DNA from: Chelonoidis abingdonii
Taxonomy: Eukaryota; Chordata; Testudines; Testudinidae
Assembly (NCBI RefSeq): GCF_003597395.2
Contig: NC_133770.1
Location: forward strand, 91,650,731 to 91,714,730
Direction of reading: 5' to 3'
DNA length: 64,000 nucleotides
A program made the translations under genes and the position numbers. Position 1 is the first letter of the stretch. Every line of letters starts with the position of its first letter. Positions 34,977 through 48,365 of this stretch are shown one piece after another. Below the pieces are notes generated by a model, which saw nothing but the letters and a program-made list of their open reading frames with translations, was not told the DNA's origin and did not search any database.

Positions 34977-37399
34977 TGTCCCCCTGGCTCTATATGAGAA
35001 AAAGAGCACTCTGGCCTTTTAAGATAAAACTACAGTTGCCAGAGTAGCAGGATGATGAATGGGAACACACATCTTGTTTGACGTACTTGAACTGGCTTCA
35101 GGTTCTGGTGTGATACCTGCCTATCTGGTCATAGATTGATGCACTGAGTCACGAGGAACTTGGGAATATGCCTGTCTCCACAGGGCAAACCTAAAGCCAT
35201 GTCTAGGAATCCCATTGAAAAAAGAGTGCATGAATCCATATGAAAATGCTGTCTAGCAGGCATTGGTGCTTTCATGGACCTGTCCCATATGTGAGCCATG
35301 ATTGGCGTGTGTTGAATCAGCAAATCTTTCTGACCATGTAGGCTGGATTTAGTGTCAAGGTTGCCTTCTGTCTCAGGCTACTGTTTGAGAGTTAGCTTAG
35401 AGCTGCTGGCACTCAGGTGTTTTTTCAGCAAATGTAATGATACTTATTAGGCTCTATTTAGAATGTAATGGAAACTGATCTAAAGTCATGGAGAATATTT
35501 GCTTTTGCTTGTGTATCAGAAAAGGCATTTGGAAAAAAAATAGGCTTTCCCATGAAAAACGAACAAACAAAAGTTTGGAGAACGGTGGCAACCTTAGAGC
35601 ACAGTAGACTGGTGCCTTCCTTAAGAGATGCACTAGAGAGGAAATCCTGCATGGCTGTGTAAATGTAAGGGCAATCTGTACCATAGAAAACATAATAGCA
35701 TTGCTATTTATGAAACAAAATAGTGTTGCTGTGGCTTGTCATATGGCAGCTGCATTACCCACTGGTGGTGATTGAATTGACTTGTATGTATAGTTTGGAA
35801 ATCAGTTTTGGAAAGACAGAGGACTGCAAGAATCCTTGGATAAAAAATGCTATATAAATAATTATTAGTCATAAGAAAGTTTCAAAGGCAGCCTGTGTCC
35901 CATATAATTCTGTGACATAAAGTTACACTTCATGTGTCATTATAAATAGAATTGCTCACCAGCTAGAATATTTCTAATTATATATCTGCCCTCAAGACCA
36001 ACTGTGTGGAGAATGAAACAAAGCTATTTTCATGTTGGCTTATACCCGATCTGCTGCTCTTGTTACAGACCCAAATTTACCTCCCTCTCACACAAACCTG
36101 TTGTTCTCACTCTTTAGTACTGTAAATTATTTACATTGGAAATACAGAATTGTGAAATGAAATGTGTAGAACACCGGAGATGTTTGGGGAATGATAGTCC
36201 TGTAATGTAAAGAATGTCAAGGTTTTGAAATTTTGTTTTTATTCCTCCCTGAATGAAAACAGAATCTTTCAAAAGTTTTTGCAAAATGCAATTTTGTTGA
36301 AAAGTCTGTTTTCAAATTGTAAAGGTCAGGTTTTGATTTGGGTGTCTCTTATCTCTGGAAAGGATCAGAGACTCCACCTGGGACCTCAGAAGTCTTTCTG
36401 TTGAAAACTTCATTGAATTTGATACTTTTGGGCAAAATGTTTTGATTTCTATGAAATTTTATTTTCCAATGGAAAAAGTTTCCAACCATCTGCACAGAAA
36501 ATAAAAAAAATTCTAAGTCAATTTGAGCTGCTGGGATGTGGCTAGAAAAAGCCTAATTCTGTTTCCACTGAAGACAAAGGTAAGACTTCCATTGACTTCA
36601 GCACGCGTTGGATCAGCCCTCAAATTCATATGCATTTCACTTGCACCAGTGAAAAGATTAATTTCTTATAGGTGCTTAATTCTACAATCATTTGATTCAT
36701 GTTTGCATATGAGAGTTTTGTGGGTGCCAACTGTAAGTGAAATTTATGGACATGCTTCTGCTCCCATTAAAGTCAACTGTAAAATTCCCTTTTGTTTCAA
36801 CTGGTGCAGTAACCTGTGCTTAAAAATGTAGCCCCGAATAGTTTCACTACAAACTGTCCAACTGTTACAGAACCTGGGTTGAGGGAATCCAGAAGTAGCA
36901 GATAAATGTGTTATGACGCTTTTCATCAACAACAGGGAAATAGCATAGAAAGTAGTTAAATATTTTAAGAATACAGATACAGTATGAGCCTCCAAAGAGG
37001 AACAAACAATATTTTGAAGATCAACAACTTTTATTAGTTAAGTCTATAGCCTTTAACTACAGATATTGATTTGTTAAAAAAAGGCTTTTACATTGGTCAG
37101 ATTTTGTAAACCGGCGGAGAAAAGCAGCAAGCTTGTGGCTTAGTGTAGGAAGTAACGTTTCATAAATTTGACTGAGCTCATGGTACAGAGCTTATCTTGC
37201 TTTGATCAGACAATGGGAATTGGTTTTCAGAGAGGCCTCATGTTTCATGGCGTGCGCTTTGTGGTTTTCTGCCGCTATGCAGTGTCTTAGCAAAACAGTG
37301 GTGATGAGGAAAAAGAATGTCCTTTCATTTGGAGCTTAATTACTTGTTCTGATAGGATCTATTTTTTTTGCTCTGTAGGCCTTCATAGCAGATGAAGGA

Positions 37400-38592
37400 T
37401 GTGACGGATTAGATCACAGAACCCCCCTTGGGAGCTGCCACCTGATGTGCCTAGACTACCTCTGCCCCTTCTTTCCTGCCCCGTCAGCTTAGGTCTTCAG
37501 TGCCCTGCCTGGTTTGAGCCAGACTCACTAGCCTACTGCAAACTCAGACCCAGGTCTGAATCACGTGCCCTAACAGCTGTAGGCTTAGCTGAAAGCAGTT
37601 CTTGCTTTTAACACTCAAATACTCAACTCTCAATAGGGTCTAAACCCAAATAAATCCATTGTATCCTGTATAAAGCTTATAAAGGGTAAACTCATAAATT
37701 GTTTGCCCTCTATAACACTAACAGAGAGATATGCACAGCTGTTTGCCCCCCCTCCCCCAAGTATGAATACATACTCTGGGTTAATAAGTAAGTAAAAAAT
37801 GATTTAATTAAATAGAGAAAGTAAGATTTAAGTGGTTCCAGGTACTAACAGACAGAACAAAGTGAAGTACCAAGTAAAATAAAATAAGACACGCCAGTCT
37901 ATGCCTAATACAGTAAGAAACTGAATACAGATAAGATTCCAGTTCCAGTTCCAGAGTGCTTCGTTTTACAGACTAATCTCCTTTTAGTCTGGGTCCAGCA
38001 ATCACTCACACCCCTTGCAGTCACTGTCCTTTTTTCCAGTTTCTTTCAGGTATCTTTGGGGGTGGAGAGGCTATCTCTTTAGCCAACTGAAGACAAAATG
38101 AAGGGGTCTCCCTTTGGCTTAAATAGACTGTCTCTTGTGGGTGAAGACCCCCTCCTCTCTCCTATGCAAAGTCCAGCTACAAAATGGAGTTTGAGTCACC
38201 TGGGCAAGTCACATGTCCATGCATGACTGAGTTCCTTACCAGCCAATCCACATTCCTGGGAAAGTCCAGATGTGGATTGGTGTCTCCAAATTCATTGTTG
38301 GCTTAAGTGTTTCTTACTGAGTTACTGAGAATAGTCTTTTCTCAGGAAGCTGACCAACTGCTTCACTACAGCCTACTTAGAATCAAACAAGTATGCAGCC
38401 AATATTCATAACTTTGAATACAAAAATGATACATGCCTACAAATAGGATTAATAGATTCAGTAGATCATAACCTTTACAGAGATATGTTTCCTGGTATAT
38501 GTAGCATAAAACACATTCTAGTTATGTTTTATTTATATCTATCTATATCTATAAGCATATTTCCATAAAGCCTTAAGGGTGGCACCGTCACA
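37400..38592. mobile_element. Probable LTR of a turtle retroelement
   Basis: Starts tgtgacggattagatcacag and ends ggtggcaccgtcaca, giving TG...CA ends with matching inverted tips (tgtgacgg and ccgtcaca). The flanks aagga (37395-37399) and aaggg (38593-38597) match at 4 of 5 bases. At 1193 bp it is long for an LTR. I recognise it as a common turtle repeat, but the LTR class is an inference from its ends. No retroviral genes are present. Confidence 0.6.
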
Positions 38593-38768
38593 AAGGGTTT
38601 TTATTCCATTAATTTTATCATGCAGTAAACAAAAACGTCCTTAAACAATATTTTTATACTCTGTTTATCCTAGTCAGTTTATTCAGAGCAAGAGATCTTG
38701 CCAAATTATCTGCTTTACAGAAACCAAAAGAAAAATTAGTGCACTCTGGAATTTTATCAATCTCAGTA

Positions 38769-39660
38769 CACCTCTACTCTGATATAACGTGGTCCTTAGG
38801 AGCCAAAAAATCTCACCGTGTTATAGGTGAGACTGTGTTATATCGGGATAGGGAGAGGAACTGCTCCCTGGCCCAGCTCACCTCTGCTCTACCTCCGCCT
38901 CGTCCCTGAGTGTGCTGCGGCTGCTCCACTTCTCCCTCCTTCCTTCCGTCCCTTCCAGGCTTGCTGCACCAATCAGCTGTTTCGCTCAGCAAGCCTGGAA
39001 AAGTGGGGAGGGGGAGAAGTGGAGTGGCGGTGGCGTGCTCAGGGGAGGAAGCGGAGATGAACTGGAACGGAGTGGTTTACTTGCTGTGGCCCTCCCCAGC
39101 CCCTCCGCCCCAGCTCACCTCTGGGAGCATGCCGAAGCTCCTTTTCTCCCCCATCCCTCCCAGGCTTGCCGCACAAATCAGCTGTTTGTTGCGGCAAGCC
39201 TGGAAGGGAGGAGAAGCAGAATTGAGCGGTGTGCTTGTGGGAAGAGGAGGAGGAGGTGAGTTGGGGCGGGGAGCGGTTCCTCTGCACCCCTCCTTACTTG
39301 CTGCAGCCCTCCTGCCCCAGCTCACCTCCACCTCCTCCCACAAGTGCACCACAGCTGCGCTTCTCCTCCCTCTCAGGCTTGCCATGCCAAACAGCTAATT
39401 GGCACAGCAAGCCTGGGAGGGAGGAGAAGCGGAGCTGTGGTGCGCTCATGGGAGGAGGCAGAGGTGGAGCGGAGGTGAGCTGGGGCGGGGGAGCCCTGAG
39501 TAGGGCTGCAGCAAGTAACAGTTGGGCACAGAGGAACTGCTTGCAGTAACACAAATTCGGATATAACAAGGTAAAGCAGCCCCATCCCCTGGAGCACTGC
39601 TTTACTGTGTTATATCCAAATTCGCGTTATATCAGACCGCATTATATCGGGGTAGAGGTA
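38769..39660. mobile_element. TA-flanked DNA element with three GC-rich hairpin units
   Basis: The ends cacctctactctgatataac and gttatatcagaccgcattat...ggggtagaggta are imperfect terminal inverted repeats, extended by further tatatc/gatata words. Each side abuts TA, as in Tc1/mariner-type insertions. The middle holds three diverged units of about 205 bp, each with a hairpin (38953-39000, 39160-39203, 39361-39428) built on caggcttgc and its complement around a loop resembling atcagctgttt. It is very GC-rich and gives spurious open frames on both strands. Confidence 0.75.
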
Positions 39661-42600
39661 TATTAGAAAGGAAGGATCTGTGCTCTTGGGGCTTGATTCA
39701 AAGTCCATTGAAGTAGGTGCTGTCACGTGAAATACATGTTCCAATATGATATTAATTTACTGGGTCAAAGGACACTTTGAGTCTGTGGTCAGTTCCTAGT
39801 AATATCCTAGGACAGTATTAAGATTTAAGAGGCTCCTTTGTCTTTTCATTTAGAAGAAGAAGGGTAAATGTGGGACATGCGAGGATTTATAAGTTCCTAT
39901 ATGATGTCTCACAAAATCATGCTGCGACACCACACTAAACTTCATAGCTTAGAATTATTTTACTGTAGAATAGCTGACTGTCATTCCAAACCAATTTGGT
40001 GGAACATAAGGAATAAAATGAAAATGCCTATTATAATATTTTTGTATTTGTGCATGCAGTACATTTCAAATATCATGTAGTATATATGTAACTAAATATT
40101 CATAGCTCATTGTTTCAAAGAAGCAGGCTTTTTATTCTTAGTCTGGCTCTATTCTTAGCTATAATATGTTGCTAATGAGGTGCATATTGTATTTATGGAT
40201 AATTTTGTTGCATCACATCAAGGATCTGATTTGCATTTTCCAGAAAGGACTACCAGCAGAGCCAGTGATTAATCAGAACATAATGTAAGTTGCAGTGGAA
40301 GCATCATCTTAGGGAACTAGCTGAATGTTTTCCATTGCTGAGTGTGCATTGGGATGAAGGAATAGTTCCTTGGTTTCCATCTGGCCAGTGGCACTCAGAA
40401 GCATCATAAATCTATCACATGTGAAAACATCTATTGCAATGGCCAGTCCTGTGCCTGCTGAGCATACAATGATTGAAGCACTCCAGATGGTAATGGAACC
40501 AACGAGTAATGAGTGATTACAGAGCTCAAAAATCCAGTCTCAATGAAAGAATATGGATTCTTATTCTCTCTTTGCAATGGGCTGTTCTCTTCCAGTCAGG
40601 GACTGTGTACAAATGAGACTTAACGGAACTTTGTTCTGTAATAATCACCAGGCTATGTCCACTGGAATATGACTGTACTGAAAGTTTGATTGCAGCAGGG
40701 CTTTCAAGATATATTTCTAGTTCCCTTTTGAAGTGACTACCGAACTAATATAAAACCCTGCATTCTTCACGGACACCTTTGCATTGGTAGCCCATTCACC
40801 AAAGAGGTTGTAAGGCAGAGTACTGTTTCTTGGTTTAATAACCAATTATGTCAGCCTAACCAAAGAGAAGGTTGAACTACTGCAATATTCTCATGTATTT
40901 TAGCTGCCATGGAGAAATCTAAGCTCAACAGATACTGCACAAATTAACAGAAGCTAGACAAATTTTCTTTTTTACTGCAATTTACAAAATCCAATAAAGC
41001 TGAACAGCTCTACAGATCAGCCATTGAGTTGCCTTCTTCGCTGAGAGCAGCAAAATGCTTGAAACAGAGGAGTTTCTGGAGATAATGTTGTATGTACTGA
41101 GTTCCATATTGATTCATTTCTCAGTTAAAAATATCTTAATTTGGCATATTTTATTCTTGACATAAATCACCTGCTACTGTGTAAAAAATTCCCTGTTGCA
41201 ATGACTTCTGTACATTTTTATGAGTTTTCCTCCCTGGTTAAATACCCGTTGGTTGTGATCTATAAACGACTGGGGTACAGGACTTTTTGTACCCTTTTCC
41301 CTCTTCTGTGCTCAACCAAGCACACTAATTGATTCCATATTTTGCTCCTGCATTCCAGGAAGAGAAAACAAAATCCAACCTGTTTTGTCAGATTTCACTA
41401 GGAGTTCAGTTGCTAAAAGATTCATTTTCCTCAGGAAATGTGTATTGCATGCAATCATTGTTAAAGATTTAATCCATAGAAATGTCATGCCACAAAGTAC
41501 TAAATTTCTCCTCAAAATGAATTACAGTACTTTTACTAATCCTATCTATGCTAATCCACCATTGCAACATAACTCATTCCTTTGACCTTTTAAAATAATA
41601 ATAAGCAGCTTTTTTTTTTTTAAAGTAACCAGTGTGGGATTCATATTGCATGTAGCACCTACCTCCTGTTCAGTGGGAGTAATTATTCCATCCTCTTATT
41701 TACTGCTATCAGTGATCAGTTTCCTCTATCTCTGTTCTCATTTTACGGCCTGATCCTGCACGCACCCATACATGTGAAAAATTTAACTTGCATGTGCAAT
41801 CCCATTGACTTCAGTGAGCCTGCTTATGAGAATAAAGTTACTCCTGGACGTGTGCACAGAATCAGGGCTTTTGATTATAGATTCGACCGGGATGTTGTGC
41901 CTAATTCTCCTTTCACTTACCCTGTTCTTAATCAGCAGTAACTCCATGGAAATCAAGAGAATCCCACTGATGTAAAGCCAGCATGAGTGAGATAAGAATC
42001 AGGCCCCCTTGAGCATTTTATTTCTGCCTGTAAAGGCTTACACATGTCTGTGGTTCTGTAGAAATAAGTAGTAATATGAGAAAGTTACCTGTTTTTTGAA
42101 GAGTGTAAGTAGAGCGGGGGTGGGGGGAAGGGGACATGGCATCTTTCACATGGATTTGCTCGTACATTGCACATGTAATTTAAAATGTAAACAATTGACA
42201 GTGTATGTTGCTGAACACTGGCATGTCAGTTGGGATAATGTGAGATTTATTTGAGGAAACTGAATTTGAGAAAGAGGATCTATTTGGCATTCCCAGAGAA
42301 GGGTTGAGAACACAGTTACTAGCTGTAACCATTTTCCTTAATCCCACAACAGTAACCTCTCCTTTGTTGCAATCCCCCAGTAATGAACAGGGATGTCAGC
42401 CAGACAGTATGTAATCTTTTGTGCCTTTCTTCTCCTGGACCATTAAACTGTGTTCTTGTTTTTTAAAAAAATGGGGCCATAGAAAAGAAGGAAAAATTGG
42501 ATCAGACTATTTCTGTGACCTAATCCTGGACCCCAGTGTGTGTACAGACTGACTAACTGGTGTGATAGGATTCTTTCCACAGGGACCCAGGGAGTAAAGA

Positions 42601-44390
42601 ATCCCCCTCTCCTCTTCCTCATCACGGAACTGTAGTAATATAGCCCCCATGCAAAAAGTGCTGCTCCTTCATCTGGAGAATGGTTTTATAATCAGCTAGC
42701 CACCAATCTTCCCTAGGATATCCTGCACACTGAAACCCTCTGCCCTGGGACACAGGAAGTCCTGCAGAGCTCTATGGTCCACAGAGGCTGTAGATCAAAG
42801 TCTCCAAGTGCTGTCTTCTTCCTTTCTGGAGCAGATCCCGCTGGATGGGGGACAGCTGAGGAGATAGCAGGATTTTCCCTCCCCACCCAAAGTATGTTAA
42901 AAGACCTCCAAGCAGACACCCCAGTATAGTCCAGATTGACTTTTGGATGGTGAGAAGTGACCTTGAGTGCTTGTGGGAACGAAAGGGGCAATATCAGAGC
43001 TATGTAACATCCACTGGTTTTGATTCATGTGGGCTTGTATGAACATTTTTTTTTTAATTTTTTTTTGGTTTGGATTTGAGAGTCTGCTACTCCTAAGCTT
43101 TGCAATTCCCCCCAAATCAAACACAATCTAAACTGCCAATCTTCATATGTTTTCCTGTCAAAGCCAGGTGAAGCGACGTTTTTCGTCAGCTTTCACTGCA
43201 AAACCATAAGTTGGCTGTGGTTTGCCCAAAAGCTTTGCAAATCTCTCTAGAGAGAGTCTTGTCTGAGTTTAGAGTTGGTAACAAAATCCCAAACGGGGTG
43301 AATTTTGCATAGTTGGGGGGTTTGTTACAATCATTTCCTACAGCTGTAGTTAATATTCCGTGCCTTGTTATGAATGAGGCTGAACGGTGGCATTGCATGC
43401 TTGGAAGCTCTCTGCTTTTTGTCTGTTGCAGGACAAATGCTATTTACTCACCTATGCCTTCTCTGCATTAGCAAAAATGGGCTTTAATTCTCCATTGGTG
43501 CAGCTCCACCCATAGAAGTTAGGACTCAGATGGGTTTAGGCATGTGTTGTCTGATCCTGTTCAGTTGATCCTGTCTGCACTACAGCTTCCACTGGGTGAG
43601 GCATACAAGACTTGGAATATCAAAGGGGGAAATGGTGACCCAGACCAATAGGGTAGGAGAAAGTCCTGTTCCATTCTTTCTCTGCCTTGTGAGTAATCTG
43701 CAAAGGTTAGGGAGGTTAAGTACAATATGTGTTTTTTACTGACTACTAAAGGAAATTGGAGGAATGAGTCCAGGCTTACCTTTTTTGGAATGTAGATTAT
43801 GTCTCCCCAGGTGCACAGTAACTAAAGCACCATCATCTTGGGGTGCGCGGGAATGAAAGCTGTAGATCTTTTCTGGTAGCTCTATCCCTTCCAGTCTTTC
43901 TTTCCCAGATGACTACAGCATAACTGTGTGAAGGCAATGCAAAGGGGATCAGGGACTGGGACAGAAGATGAGAGCAGGTTAAAAGAGACACCTGTCATGT
44001 CCTGACATTTTAGACTTGTTTCCTTTTGTCAATAACTTTAGGGGGGAAAAGGAAAATATTTTCTTTTTATACTTTGTGCTTGAGCCAATAAATTAAGAGT
44101 CAGGGGAAAGTTTTAGTTAATCTAAACATGAACTCTAGAAAAAGGTTGGAGCCTGATTTTTTCCGAAGGGCTGACATCACACATCCCATCCTCTATAAAT
44201 CAGTGAGTCTACAGGTATTGAGCACCTCTGAGTATCAGGCCCACTCCCTTTTCCTCTACAGAAACTGACATAATTATATATTTATTGTTATGTGCATGTG
44301 TGCGTGGGTGCATATATAGTATGCCTATAGCTATATAGTCTTTCACACAACTTTCACTCAGCTCTCCGTTTCTACATACTGTGTTGTGTT

Positions 44391-44423
44391 ATTCTATTCT
44401 ATTCTATTCTATTCTATTCTATT
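44391..44423. repeat. (ATTCT)n microsatellite
   Basis: Six perfect ATTCT units plus ATT. Confidence 0.95.
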
Positions 44424-46341
44424 GTTTTAAAATTTGCTTAGTGATTGCTTCCTGATTTTTAGGTTTAGATCTATGCTTTCTTATTTTTATTTGATCTGCC
44501 TTGACTTGATCCACGTATCTGGAGAAAAAGATTAGACACTTTTAAATTTTTCATTTAATGAAAAATAAAACAAAGGCTGTTTGATTTTTGTTCCTTAGAT
44601 TGTTTGTCTTAGGTTGTCGTAATGAAGAATGGCTTCGTTTGTTTTCTTGTTTCCATAGGGTGACAACACAGCTTTACTGACATATTTTGACTCGGCAGCT
44701 AGCCTGTTTAATGTTCAGCAGATGCTGGAGAAGGATGGCATCATATTGGTTGTACAGTTCATACATCACAGCAGGCATTCCATGCTCAATGACATCATGC
44801 CCCAGAGCAGTAAACAGGGTTTGGGAGCTCCCCTGCTAATAGACAGATTCTTTTTCTTAATCCATTTCTTGCTGAAAGTGTACCTGATTCATTCCAGATG
44901 TACTCAAATTTAATGATTCAGGAAACTAGTCTCTTAAAATGAGACTTAAACACAATCTTCTGTTGCATTTCTGATGAAGATCTGAATTCCTGTCAGCTTC
45001 GAACCACTGGGGGTTTTCACAAAGTTCAATAAGTCTGTGAATTTGATGTTGGTGCTATAATCAGTGATCAATTAGTGTTCTCTTAAAAATCAGGTTTTCC
45101 TCTTCTATAGAGGAGTATATTGTAAAAGATTTGTGGCTAATTTAACATTGCCACAAATGCCTTCCTTCAGATATAACTCACTGTAACTGATAATGGCACC
45201 ATGGAAAGTAGTAACATTATACTGACGTGCAGTACTTATTTATTGTTACTGCCCATGTCTTTAATTTTTTATTAAATAATCATTCTGAACAACTGTTCTA
45301 CTATTCAGTATTAAATGACCGCATTCTTTGATTGTGACTGTGTTTAATCTGTAAATGCTACAAAATCAGAGGAATTTTTTTCCTATTGTTTGCATGAGCG
45401 GAAATAAAAGTAAGTTGTTGATAGAATATAGAGTCAGGCCTAACCATTCTCCTTCTCAAATAATGGCAAGTTCTAGACATTAATGATTAGAGAGCATTGC
45501 AGCTAGCATGTCCTTCACTTGATGAATCCTTTGTTAGTTTTCATCACTTGCTAAAGCAACACATACATCTAGATTTTACTAAAGGATCTTTTAGCCTGCA
45601 AGCTGTTAATCTAGTTTTATTAAGTGTATGCAAATACTGTGATTTTGAACTTACTGGGAAATAATTCACATTAATGATGTTTTTTTTTTTCGGCGTGCTT
45701 GTAATTACTAGATGATTCTAGTAGTTTGCCATTTATGTCTTGGTAGGAGAATTTGTTTGCTTTTCAGTCATAAATATTTAAGATTGCAGCATTTGGCCTC
45801 TTGAATTCAGTGCCTACTTGGGCAGAAATCCCATTGACTTCAGTGGGAGTGTTATTGAAGTAAAAATTGCAAGATTTGACTCTAATTGTTTTGACATTTT
45901 AGTTTCAAATTTTTAGTGGGATCCCAGCCAGGGCTCCCTTCTGTGTGAATGCAATTTTGCAAAAATTGCGCCTTCATTTGTTTGCATCCATAATTGTGAG
46001 AGCAAATCATACCATTTAGAAGGTTATGTACCTGCAGATCTGTTACTTAGCCATCTCAGTGGTGGGATTTGTGCCTGCAATTAACTGCAGCCATAACAAT
46101 GCAGGCACAGTTTTTGCAGTTTGTACCGAAACAGTGAGAAGCTGTCATTTGAAATATGGGCCTTAATTTTAGAATGTAGTGAGCAAATAAAGATTATAAA
46201 TAAAGTGGGCTAAGAAGATAAATGCACTAAGAAATACCTCTTTATTTTGTGGAAAAGTCCTGCAGAATTTACAATGATGAATTCATAAGGATCAACTTTA
46301 AAGAAGGTGTCTAGAATATTTTACCCCAAATTTACTGCTCG

Positions 46342-46379
46342 ATCACAAGTTCCCCAAATCACTTTGGGGAACTTGTGAT
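46342..46379. repeat. Perfect 17-bp-arm hairpin
   Basis: The arm atcacaagttccccaaa (46342-46358) is followed by a 4-nt loop, tcac, and the exact complement (46363-46379). Confidence 0.93.
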
Positions 46380-47063
46380 ATAACTATGGATACTAGATTC
46401 TAGAATCTTCTTTAGCTGCAGATGTGTGAAGCATAGAGAGTCTTTTCTCATGTTAGCTTGTGTTACCACTTCAGTACCATTTACCAGGAGATTCTGTTCC
46501 TATAAGATCGTTATATGTGGAAATCAACTTGAGGTCAGCATGTGGGCTCTGTGTAGTACATTGAAAGGATTGGACTCTTAAACAGAGGTGGGTTAAAGTC
46601 AGAAGTGAAGATACAAAATTGCATTAGATAAACCCACTCATGTAAATTAGTAATTTTCGAGGGTTTCATTCTGAGTTGGGACTGAGTAAAGCAGAACGTG
46701 CAAACATAAGACCCATGTAAGTCCCAGGCACAGTGGTTCCCTGATAGAAATCCTAGTAGACTCCATAGGAGTTCCTTTCATTTAAACTATTTTCAGTGTT
46801 GAAAAGCTGCTTGGTCAGACAGCAGACTTCCCAACGATACTGTGTGTGTGTATGCGTGCTGCTGCGGGTGTTGGTGATACCTGCCATGGTGTGGGTTCGT
46901 GTTAAATTAATGGTAATTAAAGGATATTTTTGACTTTGCTGCTTGCACCTCATCTGAAATTCCTTACTGTCGCTTTCCCCTGACATGCCACTAGGAGGCT
47001 TTTTTCTGAGCCACCACACAACTCCTTCCCAGTGACATCCTTCATCTTTTCCATGGTAACTAA

Positions 47064-47352
47064 AGATATGGCTACACTACGGGGACTATAGCAGCATAGC
47101 TACAGCATTGTAGCTACGAAGGCATAATCCTGTAGTGTGACAGCCCGTGCCGATGGAAGGGGTTTTTCTGTCGCTGTAGGTACACCACCTACCCAGCAAC
47201 AAGAGCTAGGTTGACGGAAGCATTCTTCAGTTGACTTAGCTGTCTTTATGCTGGGGTTAAATCAGCCTAGCTACATCACTCAAGAGTGTGAATGTTTCAT
47301 ACCCCTGAGCCATGTAGCTATGTTGACCTACATTTTAAGAATAGACCAGGGC
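47064..47352. mobile_element. PIF/Harbinger MITE
   Basis: Ends agatatggctacactac and atagaccagggc are degenerate inverted repeats, with TAA at 47061-47063 and 47353-47355. Internal inverted words (atagctacagcattgtagct) and cagttgacttagctg resemble the copies at 22900 and 60063. Non-coding. Confidence 0.75.
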
Positions 47353-47605
47353 TAAGTGGAACTGGATTCCTTTTACACTAATGATCAAATCCAGATTGGT
47401 GATGTTTAGGCTGCTTTGTTATCTCTGTTTATTTTCTAACTTACATTCAACATACAACCTTTTACTTCACTCAATTATCTCCATTTAACTCCTAGTACTA
47501 TGTTTTTGGGTCTATTAACACTTTATCTTACGCTTATTTAGGAACTTTTCTGGTTCTAGACTAGCCAGAATGCCTAAATGTACTGCAAATACCTAGTGAA
47601 GGCGA

Positions 47606-47606
<1 letters not shown>

Positions 47607-47657
<51 letters not shown>
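47607..47657. repeat. Compound (TG)n(AG)n microsatellite
   Basis: Nine TG units pass directly into AG units, interrupted once by C at 47645. Confidence 0.95.
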
Positions 47658-47714
47658 AAATAATATGGGATAGATGTATTACAAGTGTGTTGGGAAAGAC
47701 AGATTTAGGATAAA

Positions 47715-47830
47715 TTGGTATGTATGTATTTGCATTGTGTTAGCACCTAGGAGCCCCACATCCTGCTTTCTTTCACAAACACAGACCAAAAAAATAATCC
47801 CCGCCCCAAAGAACTTCCAGTCTAATTATC
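47715..47830 (+). repeat. MIR-like SINE 5' fragment
   Basis: Contains tgttagcacctaggagcccc, a middle altered by C/T-rich words, and ccgccccaaagaacttccag followed by tctaatta. This is the 5' half of the family seen at 29508. Confidence 0.65.
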
Positions 47831-48034
47831 ATTTGGTGGATGGTTATAACGTCTTAACATTCCTTTTCAGCATATAGTTGATTTCTAGATGTTGACTAGC
47901 CCTCTTTGGTTTTGTCCTTTCCAGCAGAGAAGCTCAAAGTAAGAGGATTTTCAGAAAGTTACTATTATGTTAAAATAACTTTCCATTTTTAGGAAACAAA
48001 ACAGAAGAGCATTTATCTTTGAATATTACTATAA

Positions 48035-48215
48035 CAATACTTAACCCCTATATAGCACTTTATTGTCAAACCACTGTATAAGCCATAACTATCTAATCCT
48101 CACAATAGCTCTGTCATGATACAGTAGGTTAAAATAAATCTCAATTTTACAAAAAGGGGTTAAGTGACTTGCATAGGGCCAGCGAGATGGCCAGTGTTAG
48201 TGCCAGGGTTAGAAT
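48035..48215 (+). repeat. MIR-like SINE
   Basis: Contains aacccctatatagcacttta, cctcacaatagctctgtcat, ggggttaagtgacttgcata and gccagggttagaattcag in the MIR order. It lies 150 bp upstream of an ITGA9 exon. Confidence 0.75.
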
Positions 48216-48365
48216 TCAGACATTACTATGCTGGTACCATTATGTACACATCTCATATGTGATAATGCATTTTAATATTGATCTTGGTCTCAAACAATTG
48301 AAGGTGGAAGGAAGAAAGTGAGCGAGTTGCAAGGCACTAACTTGTGTTCTCACTTCTGATTACAG

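Larger units (their letters stand above)
33442..37399 (+). other. ITGA9 intron, mostly unique-looking
   Basis: It includes a 22-bp tandem duplication at 33979, a CR1 tail near 34888 and old palindromic-repeat words near 36550-36790. No coding exon is seen. Confidence 0.45.
39661..47063 (+). other. ITGA9 intron, long stretch with few recognisable repeats
   Basis: Seven kilobases with little that I can name: a T run near 41610, a G-rich patch near 42115-42140, an ATTCT microsatellite, a perfect small palindrome at 46342, and scattered old words of the type ccattgacttcagtgg (41801, 45831). An exon-like open segment at about 44660-44913 is discussed as a finding. Low repeat density makes this the best place to look for conserved intronic regulatory DNA. 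Confidence 0.45.

Noticed and set aside
38910..39597. Several overlapping open frames up to 162 codons on both strands
   Set aside because: They come from GC-rich tandem hairpin units of a DNA element, where stops are rare in all frames.
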